The translations under genes and the position numbers were made by a program. The notes beneath the pieces are model-generated. The model did no database searches and had not been told where the DNA came from. It saw nothing but the letters and a program-made list of their open reading frames with translations. DNA of 52,173 nt, from assembly GCA_019090615.1 (NCBI GenBank), contig JAHRVQ010000031.1, forward strand, positions 1-52,173, read 5' to 3'. Below are positions 35,193 through 44,810 of the stretch, one piece after another (the stretch's first letter is position 1; the number at the start of each line of letters is the position of its first letter). The stretch comes from Pseudomonadales bacterium (GTDB lineage Bacteria; Pseudomonadota; Gammaproteobacteria; Pseudomonadales; Azotimanducaceae).

Positions 35193-35884
35193 TTCGCGTA
35201 CAGTCGGCTAATCAACTCTATGGCGGCACGCAAATTTTATGGGATATCGATTTAACCATTGAAGCCGGTAGTTGCGTTTGCCTCATGGGAAGAAACGGTG
35301 TTGGTAAGACCACCTTGTTAAAGTGCCTTATGGGTTTGTTGCCAGTAAAGTCTGGCCAGTTGATCGTTAATGGTGTCGACATAACCCGCCAACCCGCTGA
35401 ATCCAGGGCCCGTATGGGGATTGGTTATGTGCCACAGGGCAGAGAGATTTTTCCTTTACTAACGGTCGAAGAGAACTTGAAAGTTGGTCTGGGTAGCAGG
35501 CGTGATAACGTAAGAAAAATACCTGATCAAATTTTTGATTTGTTTCCTGTATTAAAGGATATGCTGAACCGCCGTGGCGGTGATTTATCGGGTGGACAGC
35601 AACAGCAACTTGCTATTGGCCGAGCACTTGTTTTAGATCCGACGCTATTGATACTGGATGAGCCCAACGAAGGTATTCAACCGAATATCGTACAGCAAAT
35701 TGGTGATGTTATCCTACAACTCAACCAGGAGCAGAAGATGACAGTGCTTCTGGTGGAGCAGAAACTAAATTTTGCGCGACGTATAGGTGAAGAATTTCGT
35801 TTAATGGAAAGGGGTAGTATAGTTGCCGGCGGTCAAATGCCTGATTTAACAGACGAACTTATTGCCAGGCATTTAGCGGTTTAG
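35189..35884 (+). CDS. urtE: urea ABC transporter ATP-binding protein UrtE
   Basis: A 231-residue LivF-type ATPase. Walker A is GRNGVGKTTLL, the signature is LSGGQQQQLAIGRAL, and Walker B is LILDEPNEGIQPN, with the N-E-G variation typical of UrtE/LivF. It forms the ATPase dimer with UrtD. It is the last urt gene, followed by a GC-rich hairpin at 35916-35946. Confidence 0.95.
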   Translation: MIRVQSANQLYGGTQILWDIDLTIEAGSCVCLMGRNGVGKTTLLKCLMGLLPVKSGQLIVNGVDITRQPAESRARMGIGYVPQGREIFPLLTVEENLKVGLGSRRDNVRKIPDQIFDLFPVLKDMLNRRGGDLSGGQQQQLAIGRALVLDPTLLILDEPNEGIQPNIVQQIGDVILQLNQEQKMTVLLVEQKLNFARRIGEEFRLMERGSIVAGGQMPDLTDELIARHLAV

Positions 35885-35915
35885 GCATGTAGCGTATTTA
35901 CTGGTTGCAGGTTTG

Positions 35916-35946
35916 TGTCGCGCCAGTTTAGCTGAGAAGCGCGACA
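35916..35946. terminator. hairpin between urt and ure operons
   Basis: TGTCGCGC pairs perfectly with GCGCGACA (8 bp) around a 15-base loop. No T-tract follows. It may be a weak terminator or processing site between the importer and urease genes. Confidence 0.45.
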
Positions 35947-36053
35947 GGGTTGCCTGACAGTATAGAATAATTATTAATGTACGACTTAAATAGTGGTTTA
36001 GCGGATGCCAGTTGTATCCCTGCCGATGGATTATTACTGAATAGGATGGATTT

Positions 36054-36281
36054 ATGAAGCTTGTTAAATTTGAATGCAAAAAATTATTCGCAAGAGTCGC
36101 GAATCTATCATTGATGTTGCTGCTGGTGTTGCCATTTTCGTCAGCATTTGCCCATCCGCAGGATCAGGCGCTTAATCTGGGACATTATATGACGCACCCA
36201 GAAGTGCTTGTGGTGTTGTTTGCTATGGCGACAGCGGTTGTTGTCAGATTCAAGCTAAAAAAGACAGCTTCTAAAAGATAG
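36054..36281 (+). CDS. small membrane protein between urea transporter and urease genes
   Basis: A 75-residue protein. Residues 1-33 look like a Sec signal (LMLLLVLPFSSAFA), then a short periplasmic HPQDQALNLGHYMTHPE, one membrane helix (VLVVLFAMATAVVV) and a basic tail RFKLKKTASKR. The mature form would be about 42 residues, with two histidines in the GHYMTHPE motif. I recognise no family. AGGA lies 8 bases before the ATG. It is between urtE and ureD on the same strand, so a link to urea or nickel handling is possible but unproven; HupE/UreJ-type nickel permeases are much larger. Confidence 0.75.
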   Translation: MKLVKFECKKLFARVANLSLMLLLVLPFSSAFAHPQDQALNLGHYMTHPEVLVVLFAMATAVVVRFKLKKTASKR

Positions 36282-36342
36282 ACTCTTAAAAGGCAGTTTC
36301 TAATGGGCCCGCGAAAGACCATACAGTCTACTCTGACGATAA

Positions 36343-36387
36343 CCATTAAACCGAATTCCATTAAACCGAATACCATTAAACCGAATA
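36343..36387. repeat. 15-bp tandem triplication before ureD
   Basis: Three units of CCATTAAACCGAATA (first unit ends TT) lie head to tail, ending about 30 bases before the ureD start codon. This leader could vary in length by slippage. Confidence 0.92.
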
Positions 36388-36418
36388 AACTGTTTAAGGC
36401 GCTTGGTGAAAACTCATC

Positions 36419-37351
36419 ATGAGTGCTGTGAAATTATCAGGGCAACTGTCTGAAGACTCGTCAGCAACGTCATCAGAACAAGACATTTCAGAACAAGATG
36501 TCTGGCCTGCGGAAATTAGCCTGGTGTTCGAAAAAAACACCACTAAAACGCAGCTAAAGCAGGCCCGGCATAAGGGGCCGCTATATGTTCAGAAACCGTT
36601 TTACCCTGAGGGCAAGGACTGGGCCCATGTGTATTTGTTGCACCCGCCAGGTGGTTTGGTGTCAGGGGACAGTCTTAAGATTAACGTCGAAGCGAAAGCA
36701 AACGCGGGGGTATTATTAACAACCCCTGGCGCCGCTAGAGTCTATCGAGCCAGGGATCAGGCGCAATTAAGGTTACAGCAACAATATCAACGGGTTGATT
36801 TGACCATTAACAGTGGCGCTACCATCGAATGGTTTCCCCTTGAGACCATCGTTTTTGATGGCGCAGCAGCCAATATCGATACCACCATTCGGTTGCAGGA
36901 AAATAGTCACTTCATAGGCTGGGAGATTACCTGCTTTGGCCTACCAGCTAGCCAGCAACCATTTACAAAGGGCAGTTTTCGACAGCGCTATCGTATCGAA
37001 CAATCTGGTATGCCCTTGTTTATCGACCAACTGGTTATTGGTGATGGATCTTCTTTGATGCTGGAGAGTTCAGTTGCGCTTGCAGGTAATACCGTTAGTG
37101 GTTTTTTGATCGCCGGTCCGATGGATGAAAAGATCGATCAGGCGGCATTATTTGACCAGTTGCATGCCTGTACTGATTTGTTGGATATGCAAAACTGTGC
37201 AGCTATTACCCTGGTCGGTGAATTTATCATTGGTCGGTACCTGGGCCATAGTGCCGAGCAGGCGAAACAGATTTTTATAGCCTGGTGGGGCTTATTAAGG
37301 CCAGCTGTTATCCAACGTAAAACCTGTTTGCCCAGGATATGGGCCACTTAA
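36419..37351 (+). CDS. ureD: urease accessory protein UreD
   Basis: A 310-residue urease chaperone. Diagnostic blocks are HLLHPPGGLVSGDSL-like VYLLHPPGGLVSGDSL, TTPGAARVYR and WFPLETIVFDGA, then the ITCFGLPAS block. With UreF and UreG it binds apo-urease and helps deliver nickel. ATG at 36419 has only weak ribosome-binding sequence, and a 15-bp tandem repeat lies just upstream. It is the first gene of ureDABC(E)FG. Confidence 0.94.
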   Translation: MSAVKLSGQLSEDSSATSSEQDISEQDVWPAEISLVFEKNTTKTQLKQARHKGPLYVQKPFYPEGKDWAHVYLLHPPGGLVSGDSLKINVEAKANAGVLLTTPGAARVYRARDQAQLRLQQQYQRVDLTINSGATIEWFPLETIVFDGAAANIDTTIRLQENSHFIGWEITCFGLPASQQPFTKGSFRQRYRIEQSGMPLFIDQLVIGDGSSLMLESSVALAGNTVSGFLIAGPMDEKIDQAALFDQLHACTDLLDMQNCAAITLVGEFIIGRYLGHSAEQAKQIFIAWWGLLRPAVIQRKTCLPRIWAT

Positions 37352-37404
37352 ACACTAACAATAAAACTAACACTAACAAAAAGTATAAATAGAAGGTCGT
37401 AAGT

Positions 37405-37707
37405 ATGGAACTGCTACCCAGAGAAAAAGACAAGTTGTTGGTGTTTACTGCGGCGCTATTGGCGGAACGGCGACTAGCACGCGGAGTAAGGCTAAACTAT
37501 CCCGAGGCTATGGCCTATCTCGCGATGGAAATCATCGAAGGCGCTCGTGATGGTAAAACAGTGGCGGAGCTAATGTCTTACGGAAAAGAAATTTTGAGTG
37601 CTGATCAGGTCATGCAGGAAGTGCCAGAACTGATTAAAGAAGTGCAGGTAGAGGCTACCTTTCCAGACGGTACTAAACTGGTTACCGTACACAATCCGAT
37701 TACTTAA
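37405..37707 (+). CDS. ureA: urease gamma subunit UreA
   Basis: A 100-residue structural subunit with the conserved [20 protein letters not shown] start and [20 protein letters not shown], ending TLVTVHNPI-type [10 protein letters not shown]. The length is standard. It makes up the urease trimer with UreB and UreC. The last codons (CCGATTACTTAA) are the first unit of a 13-bp tandem triplication that continues into the gap to ureB. Confidence 0.97.
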   Translation: MELLPREKDKLLVFTAALLAERRLARGVRLNYPEAMAYLAMEIIEGARDGKTVAELMSYGKEILSADQVMQEVPELIKEVQVEATFPDGTKLVTVHNPIT

Positions 37708-37734
37708 CCCGATTACTTAACCCAATTACTTAAC
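37696..37734. repeat. 13-bp tandem triplication at the ureA stop codon
   Basis: CCGATTACTTAAC occurs twice and CCAATTACTTAAC once, head to tail. The first unit includes the ureA stop codon, so the array lies in the ureA-ureB spacer. Confidence 0.95.
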
Positions 37735-37751
37735 CGGCGGGAGAAGAAAAT

Positions 37752-38168
37752 ATGATTCCTGGTGAATTGTTGGTTGCTGAGGGCGATATTGAGCTCAATG
37801 AAGGACGGCAAACTGTGCAGCTAAAAGTTGAAAATACAGGCGATAGACCGATACAGGTGGGCTCCCACTATCATTTTTATGAAACTAACCCAGCTTTGCA
37901 ATTTAGCCGGGATATGTCGCTGGGTTTTCGATTAAATATACCCTCTGGTACTGCGGTTCGATTTGAACCAGGCCAGGCACGCAATGTTGAATTAGTGGCT
38001 TATGCGGGCAAACGCAAAATATACGGTTTTCGTGGTGAGATAATGGGTTCTGTGGATGATAAATTAAACCTTGGGCCGCAAGCGACCAGCCGCAAAGAGA
38101 ATAAAAATGGCACGCTCAATACTAAACTTAATACTAAATTAAATAATAACAAGGATGGCGAGACATGA
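37752..38168 (+). CDS. ureB: urease beta subunit UreB with C-terminal extension
   Basis: A 138-residue subunit. The usual core is clear: [33 protein letters not shown] and [13 protein letters not shown]. Normal UreB ends about there (roughly 100-106 residues). This protein continues for about 33 residues of polar, Asn/Lys-rich sequence that includes a repeated NTKL unit coded by 12-bp DNA repeats. GGCGGGAGAAG precedes the ATG. It overlaps ureC by 4 bases (ATGA). Confidence 0.95.
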   Translation: MIPGELLVAEGDIELNEGRQTVQLKVENTGDRPIQVGSHYHFYETNPALQFSRDMSLGFRLNIPSGTAVRFEPGQARNVELVAYAGKRKIYGFRGEIMGSVDDKLNLGPQATSRKENKNGTLNTKLNTKLNNNKDGET

Positions 38169-39868
38169 GTAAAATTGATCGCCAGTCTTATGCAGAAATG
38201 TTTGGCCCAACAACCGGCGACAGATTAAGGCTGGCTGATACTGCGCTGATTATTGAAGTGGAAAAAGACTTTACTACCTATGGTGACGAAGTAAAGTTTG
38301 GTGGCGGCAAGGTAATTCGGGATGGTATGGGACAAGGCCAGGCTAGCTGTGAAGACAGCGTTGATATGGTCATTACCAATGCAGTAATACTTGATCACTG
38401 GGGTATTATTAAGGCTGATGTCGGTATAAAAAATGGCCGAATTAGTGCTATTGGCAAAGCCGGGAATCCTGATATACAGGATAACGTTGATATCTTGATT
38501 GGCCCGGGTACCGAAGTGCTCGCTGGTGAAGGACAGATTCTGACCGCAGGTGGCATTGATGCCCATATTCATTTTATCTGTCCACAACAAATTGAAGAAG
38601 CATTAATGTCTGGTGTCACTACAATGCTGGGCGGCGGCACCGGGCCTGCTACTGGTACCAATGCAACAACCTGTACGCCAGGGCCGTGGAATATCGCTAT
38701 GATGCTACAGGCCACAGATAATATGCCGATGAATTTCGGTTTTCTGGCTAAAGGCAATGCCAGTCTGCCGCTGGCGCTGGAGCAGCAAATGATGGCGGGG
38801 GCCTGTGGTCTAAAATTACATGAAGACTGGGGTACCACGCCGGCATCTATCGACAACTGCCTGAACGTTGCGGAACAGTATGATGTACAGGTTGCTATTC
38901 ATACGGATACCCTGAATGAATCAGGCTTTGTGGATGATACTTTACAGGCGTTTAAAGGCCGTGCCATCCACACCTATCATACAGAGGGCGCAGGGGGTGG
39001 CCATGCTCCAGACATTATTAAGGCCTGTGCTGAGCTAAATGTTTTACCGTCATCAACCAATCCAACCCGTCCTTATACAAGAAACACCGTAGATGAACAT
39101 CTGGATATGTTGATGGTATGCCATCATCTTGATCCTGCGATTGCTGAAGATGTTGCATTTGCAGATTCTCGTATACGTAAAGAAACTATTGCAGCTGAAG
39201 ATATACTCCATGACCTGGGGGCATTCAGTATGATTGCCTCAGATTCTCAGGCGATGGGGCGTGTCGGTGAAGTGATCACCCGTACCTGGCAAACAGCGCA
39301 TAAAATGAAACTTCAAAGAGGGCCATTAGAGCAGGATAGTGCTGCTAATGATAACTTCAGGGCGAAGCGTTATATTGCGAAATATACCATTAACCCGGCC
39401 ATTACCCACGGTATTTCCCATGAAGTGGGTTCGATCGAAGTGGGTAAATTGGCTGACCTGGTATTATGGAAGCCGGCATTTTTTGGATCTAAACCTTCGC
39501 TGATTATTAAAGGTGGGTTTATAGCTGCGGCTGCCATGGGTGACCCCAACGCTTCAATTCCGACACCACAACCGGTACATTATCGCTATATGTTTGGCGC
39601 ATTTGGTAATGCACCACGCCAGACTTCAGTTTCCTTTGCTTCGCAAGCCGCTATTGATGCTGGCTTTGATACCAGGCTGGATATTAGTCGGCGTATAGTC
39701 GCCTGCGCCAATACCCGGACTATTACCAAAAAGGATATGTTGCTTAATGACTGGATGCCAAAAATTTCAGTCGATCCGCAAACCTACGAGGTTAGGGCTG
39801 ATGGAGAACTATTAACCTGTGACGCGGCTGAAATATTGCCTCTGGCGCAGCTTTATAATTTGTTCTAA
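38165..39868 (+). CDS. ureC: urease alpha (catalytic) subunit UreC
   Basis: A 567-residue nickel enzyme (EC 3.5.1.5) hydrolysing urea to ammonia and carbamate. All active-site residues are present: His134 and His136 (AHIHF), carbamylated Lys217 ([10 protein letters not shown]), the histidines of VAIHTDT and [14 protein letters not shown], the flap Cys-His in MVCHHLD, and Asp in ASDSQAMG. The numbering of His134, His136 and Lys217 equals that of Klebsiella urease, so no insertion precedes them. It should be fully active once nickel is loaded. Confidence 0.98.
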   Translation: MSKIDRQSYAEMFGPTTGDRLRLADTALIIEVEKDFTTYGDEVKFGGGKVIRDGMGQGQASCEDSVDMVITNAVILDHWGIIKADVGIKNGRISAIGKAGNPDIQDNVDILIGPGTEVLAGEGQILTAGGIDAHIHFICPQQIEEALMSGVTTMLGGGTGPATGTNATTCTPGPWNIAMMLQATDNMPMNFGFLAKGNASLPLALEQQMMAGACGLKLHEDWGTTPASIDNCLNVAEQYDVQVAIHTDTLNESGFVDDTLQAFKGRAIHTYHTEGAGGGHAPDIIKACAELNVLPSSTNPTRPYTRNTVDEHLDMLMVCHHLDPAIAEDVAFADSRIRKETIAAEDILHDLGAFSMIASDSQAMGRVGEVITRTWQTAHKMKLQRGPLEQDSAANDNFRAKRYIAKYTINPAITHGISHEVGSIEVGKLADLVLWKPAFFGSKPSLIIKGGFIAAAAMGDPNASIPTPQPVHYRYMFGAFGNAPRQTSVSFASQAAIDAGFDTRLDISRRIVACANTRTITKKDMLLNDWMPKISVDPQTYEVRADGELLTCDAAEILPLAQLYNLF

Positions 39869-39881
39869 CAAAATTATTAGC

Positions 39882-39977
39882 ATGGGAAAAACGAATCGGA
39901 TGATCCATTCAGTTGAAAAAGAACAGAGCGCTGCTCTTAAGGGCCTCGAGCAATTAGCAATGAGTAAAGAAAAATGA
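39882..39977 (+). CDS. possible small ORF overlapping the ureE start
   Basis: A 31-codon frame, MGKTNRMIHSVEKEQSAALK and on, fills the ureC-ureE gap and ends in an ATGA overlap with the ureE start codon. No clear Shine-Dalgarno sequence precedes it. It could couple ureE translation or be chance. Confidence 0.3.
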   Translation: MGKTNRMIHSVEKEQSAALKGLEQLAMSKEK

Positions 39978-40420
39978 GCCTTGAATTAACTCGGCGTCTG
40001 GCCGTACATGAAAATACATCGATTGATGATGAACTCACCCTGGATTATTTACAAAGGGAAAAGGGCCGTTTTCGCGCATTCACTAATAAGGATGTCGAAG
40101 TAAACGTTTTTTTACAACGCGGTCGTACTTTGGCGATTGGCGAAATATTGCAAAGCGCCTGTGGTCAAAATATTGCTATCGCTGGTGCGCTCGAAGAGGT
40201 AGCGATTGCCCAGACAGACGATTGGGAGAAGTTTTCTCGGGCCTGTTACCATTTAGGTAACCGGCATGTGAAGGTTGAGATTGGAGATCGCAGGTTGTGC
40301 CTTAAGCCGGATCATGTGCTGGAGGACTTGCTGGTGCTCATCGGGCTTAAGTTGAGCCATGAAAAGTCAGTCTTTGTACCAGAATCAGGTGCTTATGCCC
40401 ATGTCCATGAACATCAGTGA
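39974..40420 (+). CDS. ureE: urease nickel metallochaperone UreE
   Basis: A 148-residue UreE. The N-terminal peptide-binding domain is LTLDYLQREKGRFRAF. The C-terminal metal-binding domain includes YHLGNRHVKVEIG with the conserved His, and the protein ends in a short His-rich tail (YAHVHEHQ). It dimerises and brings Ni2+ to the UreDFG complex. The tail is shorter than the poly-His tail of Klebsiella UreE. Its 3' end overlaps the ureF start. Confidence 0.93.
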   Translation: MSLELTRRLAVHENTSIDDELTLDYLQREKGRFRAFTNKDVEVNVFLQRGRTLAIGEILQSACGQNIAIAGALEEVAIAQTDDWEKFSRACYHLGNRHVKVEIGDRRLCLKPDHVLEDLLVLIGLKLSHEKSVFVPESGAYAHVHEHQ

Positions 40421-41075
40421 AACTGCTTTTTTGCGCTTGTTGCAACTCAGTAGTGCAACGTTACCTGTGGGTGCCTATGCATTTTCGCAAGGCATGGAAA
40501 CGGCGATCGAAAAATCCTGGTTAACTGATGCTAACAAGGTGTCTGAGTGGCTAGCGGTACAGATAACAGAATCGCAGGCGCTGGTTGATATTCCATTACT
40601 ATACAGGCTGATGCTAGCGTGTAATGCTCAGCAAGATCAATCCTTGAAGTACTGGAACGCCTATGCGCTGGCCTGTCGTGAAACCAGTGAATTACGTCTT
40701 AATGATACTGCACTGGCGTTGGCGCTGGTTAGACTAGTAGAAAAATTAGATATATCGCTCAGGTTACCTGAAAGTCAGCTAAGCTACCTTACTGTTTTTG
40801 CAGCTGTGGCAGCATACTGGCAGATACCAGTGCGTCAGGCCGCGAGCGGTTATTTGTGGGCATGGCTAGAAAATCAGGTAGCCGCAGCAACCAAATTGGT
40901 GCCTTTGGGGCAGTTTCAGGCGCAGAATATACTGGCGGATTTGCTACAGCTCATTCCGCCGGCAGTGGATAAAGCAGAAAAACTCGAAGACCAGGATATA
41001 GGCGCATCTTTGCCAACATTGGCGATGATGAGCAGTTGGCATGAACGGCAATATTCCAGGTTGTTTAGATCCTGA
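40395..41075 (+). CDS. ureF: urease accessory protein UreF
   Basis: A ~226-residue helical chaperone. LRLLQLSSATLPVGAYAFSQ and the following GMETA are the standard N-terminus. It acts with UreD as the GTPase-linked gate for UreG. Three ATGs at 40395, 40401 and 40407 are in frame; the first has AGGT 4-8 bases upstream. The frame is open further upstream but overlaps ureE. A 96-bp gap separates it from ureG. Confidence 0.92.
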   Translation: MPMSMNISETAFLRLLQLSSATLPVGAYAFSQGMETAIEKSWLTDANKVSEWLAVQITESQALVDIPLLYRLMLACNAQQDQSLKYWNAYALACRETSELRLNDTALALALVRLVEKLDISLRLPESQLSYLTVFAAVAAYWQIPVRQAASGYLWAWLENQVAAATKLVPLGQFQAQNILADLLQLIPPAVDKAEKLEDQDIGASLPTLAMMSSWHERQYSRLFRS

Positions 41076-41171
41076 ATGTTGTGGTTCGATCGAAGCAGTA
41101 ATATTTACGGCAATTCAAGTTATCATTTAATTTTTTTGGCAGCTTAACATTCACAAATCCAGGGGGAAAAA

Positions 41172-41801
41172 TTGACAGCAAAACAAACATTAAGAGTTGG
41201 CGTCGGTGGGCCAGTAGGTTCGGGAAAAACAGCGCTGCTTAAATCGTTATGTCTACGCTTACGAGATGTCTATGATATCGCAGTAGTTACAAATGACATC
41301 TACACCCAGGAAGATGCGAAATTCCTAACGGCAAACAACGCCTTAAGTGCAGACCGAATCATTGGGGTAGAAACGGGTGGCTGTCCACATACGGCGATTC
41401 GTGAGGATGCTTCAATGAACCTTGCGGCCATTGAAACTCTACATGAACGTCATGATGCATTAGATGTGGTTTTTGTCGAGAGTGGTGGTGATAATCTAAG
41501 CGCGACCTTTAGTCCTGAGTTATCAGACCTGACACTCTATGTAATAGACGTCTCTGCAGGCGACAAGATTCCGCGAAAAGGTGGGCCAGGTATAACCCGC
41601 TCAGATCTATTGATTATAAATAAGATAGATTTGGCGCCGATGGTGGGCGCATCACTCGAAGTAATGGATCGTGATGCTAAATTGATGCGGCAGGATAAAC
41701 CTTTTATTTTTACCAATCTTAAAACCAATATCGGCCTTGAGAATGTTGCAGATTTCATTATTCAAGAAGGCATGCTTCAAGGTGATGGTGCCCCTGGTTA
41801 G
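41172..41801 (+). CDS. ureG: urease accessory GTPase UreG
   Basis: A 209-residue SIMIBI GTPase. P-loop [14 protein letters not shown], nickel-binding [35 protein letters not shown] and the NKIDLAP guanine motif are all present. It hydrolyses GTP to drive nickel insertion into urease. Translation seems to begin at TTG (41172) with AGGGGG upstream; no ATG or GTG lies before the P-loop. The rare start may keep UreG levels low. Confidence 0.95.
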   Translation: MTAKQTLRVGVGGPVGSGKTALLKSLCLRLRDVYDIAVVTNDIYTQEDAKFLTANNALSADRIIGVETGGCPHTAIREDASMNLAAIETLHERHDALDVVFVESGGDNLSATFSPELSDLTLYVIDVSAGDKIPRKGGPGITRSDLLIINKIDLAPMVGASLEVMDRDAKLMRQDKPFIFTNLKTNIGLENVADFIIQEGMLQGDGAPG

Positions 41802-42130
41802 GGCTCATAGTCGCCCTTAAGGGGTTTAATCTGAACTACCGACCCTCCCAAGAATTGCTGGATAACCCTGAAGACAATGGCTGTCTCATCAGGGTTATCC
41901 TGGATTGTGGCGAATCTTGCCTCGAGCGCTGCCCTAGTATAGCTGCGGCTGTTTTTTTAGACCTTAGGCTGTTATCGAGAAATACCTGAAGCGCCTCGAT
42001 CAATGCTCACATCATTCCTGTCTCTTAATGCGTTACTCACTCCTTGTCCGCAGCGGCGAATATCGTTCATTACGATGGAGCCCCAATCTTGATCCCTGGA
42101 GGCCCTGTGTGTCAGGGTGGTGGTTTGCTG
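41802..42130. other. intergenic between convergent ureG and SBP gene
   Basis: About 330 bp with a strong hairpin at 41860-41900. No gene was seen. It marks the end of the urease operon. Confidence 0.6.
41860..41900. terminator. strong hairpin after ureG (bidirectional)
   Basis: GGATAACCCTGA pairs perfectly with TCAGGGTTATCC (12 bp). Inside, AGACA pairs with TGTCT around ATGGC. It lies between converging genes; no T-tract follows on either strand. Confidence 0.7.
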
Positions 42131-42892
42131 TCAATGGTCGCGATTATCGACGGCGATGATTTTTGGAAATGAGCCATTTAATTTCATCGCCTTTAATGTA
42201 GCCGCCAATTTGGGTACCAGGTGGCTATGTTTTTCATGCAGATAGATATAATGGGATACCTTAGCTAACGTGTCTTCGCTCAAGCTTAGTTTCTGGCCCT
42301 GAATGTTTGGGAATTTGATGCCTAAACCGCGTATAAACAGGATGCAATCTACGCGTTGGTCTCGCAGCATATAAGCCAGTTGCTGCACTTTTCTAACCCC
42401 CACAGGAAATGAACTCGGTGGTAGGTTTTTTTCTATTATTTTCATCCCCCTTAGCCAGCCAACGGATTTGCCTGATAAGGCATTCCACCCATCGGATAAA
42501 TCGAAGGGGGCGTGGGAAATGGCAATAATCTCGATAGTGAAGATTGCTTCTGGGACTCGGAGAAGGTTCGGGTATTGTGTTTCAATTTCTCGGCTTCTAA
42601 CCAGCTCGCCATCGAAAAGTCCTTCCCCTGTCATTTTCAGGCTTCTTGCATAAGGTAGCCTGACAATTTTAAGTTCATATCCGTTTCGGTCAAAGGCGGT
42701 CCTTATTACCTCGCTTACATGGGCTGTAGCGGTATTATTTTTAGAAATTTCCAGGCCAACTTCTGGTCCGGCGAGCGTTAAGCGCGGATTTGCGAAGCTG
42801 GAAGAAGAAGTCATAGAAATTAGTAATGTCAATAAGATGTGAGTGCCTAGCAGGAACCTTCTGATGTTTATAGGGCTAAAGGGGGCTGGCAT
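42131..42892 (-). CDS. periplasmic SBP_bac_3-like protein
   Basis: A ~253-residue substrate-binding protein. A signal peptide (RRFLLGTHILLTLLISMTSS then SSFAN) precedes a PBPb/SBP_bac_3 fold. It has an FDGELVRSREIE motif, LSGKSVGWLRGMKI, and the QQLAYMLRDQRVDCILFIR hinge. Such solitary proteins without a permease gene often act as ligand sensors. The frame stays open upstream to 43108, but the signal peptide sets the start near 42892. Transcription is away from the porin cluster. Confidence 0.72.
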   Translation of the reverse strand: MPAPFSPINIRRFLLGTHILLTLLISMTSSSSFANPRLTLAGPEVGLEISKNNTATAHVSEVIRTAFDRNGYELKIVRLPYARSLKMTGEGLFDGELVRSREIETQYPNLLRVPEAIFTIEIIAISHAPFDLSDGWNALSGKSVGWLRGMKIIEKNLPPSSFPVGVRKVQQLAYMLRDQRVDCILFIRGLGIKFPNIQGQKLSLSEDTLAKVSHYIYLHEKHSHLVPKLAATLKAMKLNGSFPKIIAVDNRDH

Positions 42893-43549
42893 GTGGGGCC
42901 GAGATATGGCGGAGCAGAACGACATATATCCAAGTGTTATTACAGAACTTGTCAATATTATAGGCGATAAAAATTTTGAATGCTCGTGGTTCCTGATAGT
43001 AATGTTGTAATAGATATAGCTTATTAGGTTTTGCAATAACAGACGCTGTTCTAAGGTGTAAGCCGTGTTTAATAGTTTAAGGTTTTTCATATTTACACAG
43101 CTTTCCACCTACTCTCCTTATTAGTTTGTAATTAGGTAGACTGTATTTGTAAAAAATCCAGGCGTTATATAATTGGATTGTTGGGTGAAATTGGTTGGCA
43201 GTTGCAATAGATACAGGCTGTTGGCGATCGAATAATGTCTGATAGGTGTAAGCCAACGAATGGATGGGTGCCTGGTGACATAGGCCTCAATTTGAAATTC
43301 TATATGTTTTTTGTTTTTGAACAGTCAATTTACTAGCTGTCCTTTTAGCTCTGTTTAGTTCGGTTGGGCTAAAGATCTGTTTTTGATATTTTTTTTTGGT
43401 TTTTTCTTTACCTTTTTTATAGCCGTCTATACTCCTCGTATGATCATCTTAAACGGTGCTATTAAAATGCCGGATAATTATGCTGAAATACCACTTAGGT
43501 ACTTGTTTAATACTACGGTGTTTGTATTTACAATTATGGAATTTAAGCT
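42893..43549. other. divergent upstream region of the porin cluster
   Basis: The stretch 43295-43420 is very rich in T runs. TCTATACTC at 43426-43434 recurs at 45757-45765 before the second porin. The open minus-strand frame to 43108 is regarded as non-coding. No other gene was seen. Confidence 0.5.
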
Positions 43550-44746
43550 ATGAGATTTCTAAGAAATATACTTTTAACTATCATTTGCACGCTATTCGTA
43601 ATACCCACATCATGGGCAGAAATTGAATTTGCAGGGTTTATGTCGGTGGGTGGCGGTCAACTAATTGATGACGATGAAATTGACGAATATGTTGGCTTTG
43701 ATGGTAAGTGGAAATCAGACCCTGATACGGTGTTTGCATTGCAGATTTCTGCTCCCATTAGTGACCGACTCTCTGCCACGGGTCAACTGGTAGCAAAGGG
43801 TACGAACGATTATAACGTAGAGGCCGAATGGGCTTACTTAAGTTATGCAGTCAATGATCAATGGGATATCAGAGCGGGGCGGTTTCGTATCCCGTTTTTT
43901 AAATACTCAGATTTTATTGATGTTGGTTATGCATATCCTTATATCCGCCCACCCAGTGAGGTATATCGGATCTTATTCACTAATCTTACTGGTGTTGATA
44001 CCCTGTATAATACGTCCTTTGGTGATTGGCAGGCCAGTTTTCAATTCTACTATGGTCGGCTTGCCGCTTCTGTCGAGGCACCAGGTGAAACCATAGAGTT
44101 TGACCTGGCAAATTTGATGGGTATTAATATGTCATTTAGCTATGATTGGCTTACTCTATCATTGAGTCATAGTTACGGGCCTGAAACTACCATCCCTACA
44201 CCTTTGGCTTTTACTGCCCCCCCCCCTGGTGCGCCAGCTGGTACTCCGGCGTTGTTTGATGCATTAGCTGGTTTCCCAACTGTGGTGGAGGCGTTAGATT
44301 TTAATAATGAAATGACTTCCTTTACCTCTGTAAGTATTAATATTGACTATAACGACTGGCTACTTGATGCGGAATACACTGAGCTTAACCATAGAGACCA
44401 GGCATTTCTTAGCTCTGATGAAGCCTGGTTTTTCATGGTCGGTCGAAGGTGGGGTGATTTTACCTTCCATATAACCTACGATATTAAAGAGCCTAATTTA
44501 CGTCTAGGTTTTCTTGATGTTATACCAGATGGTGTAAACGACCAACTTGACGGTCTAAAAGCCCTTATTGCTGGTCAAATAGTCGACCAGGAAGAAAATA
44601 ATACACTTACTTTTGGGGTGAGATATGAGCTTGCCGCTGGCGCTGCGTTAAAAGTCGAATATGCTGAAATCGAACTACAACCGTTTCAGGCGGGTCCAGA
44701 ACTAAAAGGTAGTTTGTTGAGCTTTGCAGTGGACATAGTTTTTTAA
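43550..44746 (+). CDS. outer-membrane porin, copy 1
   Basis: A 398-residue beta-barrel. Signal peptide MRFLRNILLTIICTLFVIPT ends near SWA/EI. The mature protein opens FAGFMSVGGGQLIDDDEI and runs WKSDPDTVFALQISAP, AEWAYLSY and IRAGRFRIPFFKYSDFIDVG, ending in the barrel signal LLSFAVDIVF with terminal Phe. It closely resembles the protein at 45911-47074. I cannot name the solute. A Pro/Ala-rich loop (TPLAFTAPPPGAPAGTP) is missing from the paralogue. The small PstS-like gene follows 64 bases downstream. Confidence 0.82.
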   Translation: MRFLRNILLTIICTLFVIPTSWAEIEFAGFMSVGGGQLIDDDEIDEYVGFDGKWKSDPDTVFALQISAPISDRLSATGQLVAKGTNDYNVEAEWAYLSYAVNDQWDIRAGRFRIPFFKYSDFIDVGYAYPYIRPPSEVYRILFTNLTGVDTLYNTSFGDWQASFQFYYGRLAASVEAPGETIEFDLANLMGINMSFSYDWLTLSLSHSYGPETTIPTPLAFTAPPPGAPAGTPALFDALAGFPTVVEALDFNNEMTSFTSVSINIDYNDWLLDAEYTELNHRDQAFLSSDEAWFFMVGRRWGDFTFHITYDIKEPNLRLGFLDVIPDGVNDQLDGLKALIAGQIVDQEENNTLTFGVRYELAAGAALKVEYAEIELQPFQAGPELKGSLLSFAVDIVF

Positions 44747-44810
44747 AATAAATTTCAAATATCTTTAAAATGAACAAAAAATTTACAATATCATGTGTGG
44801 AGATTAGAAG

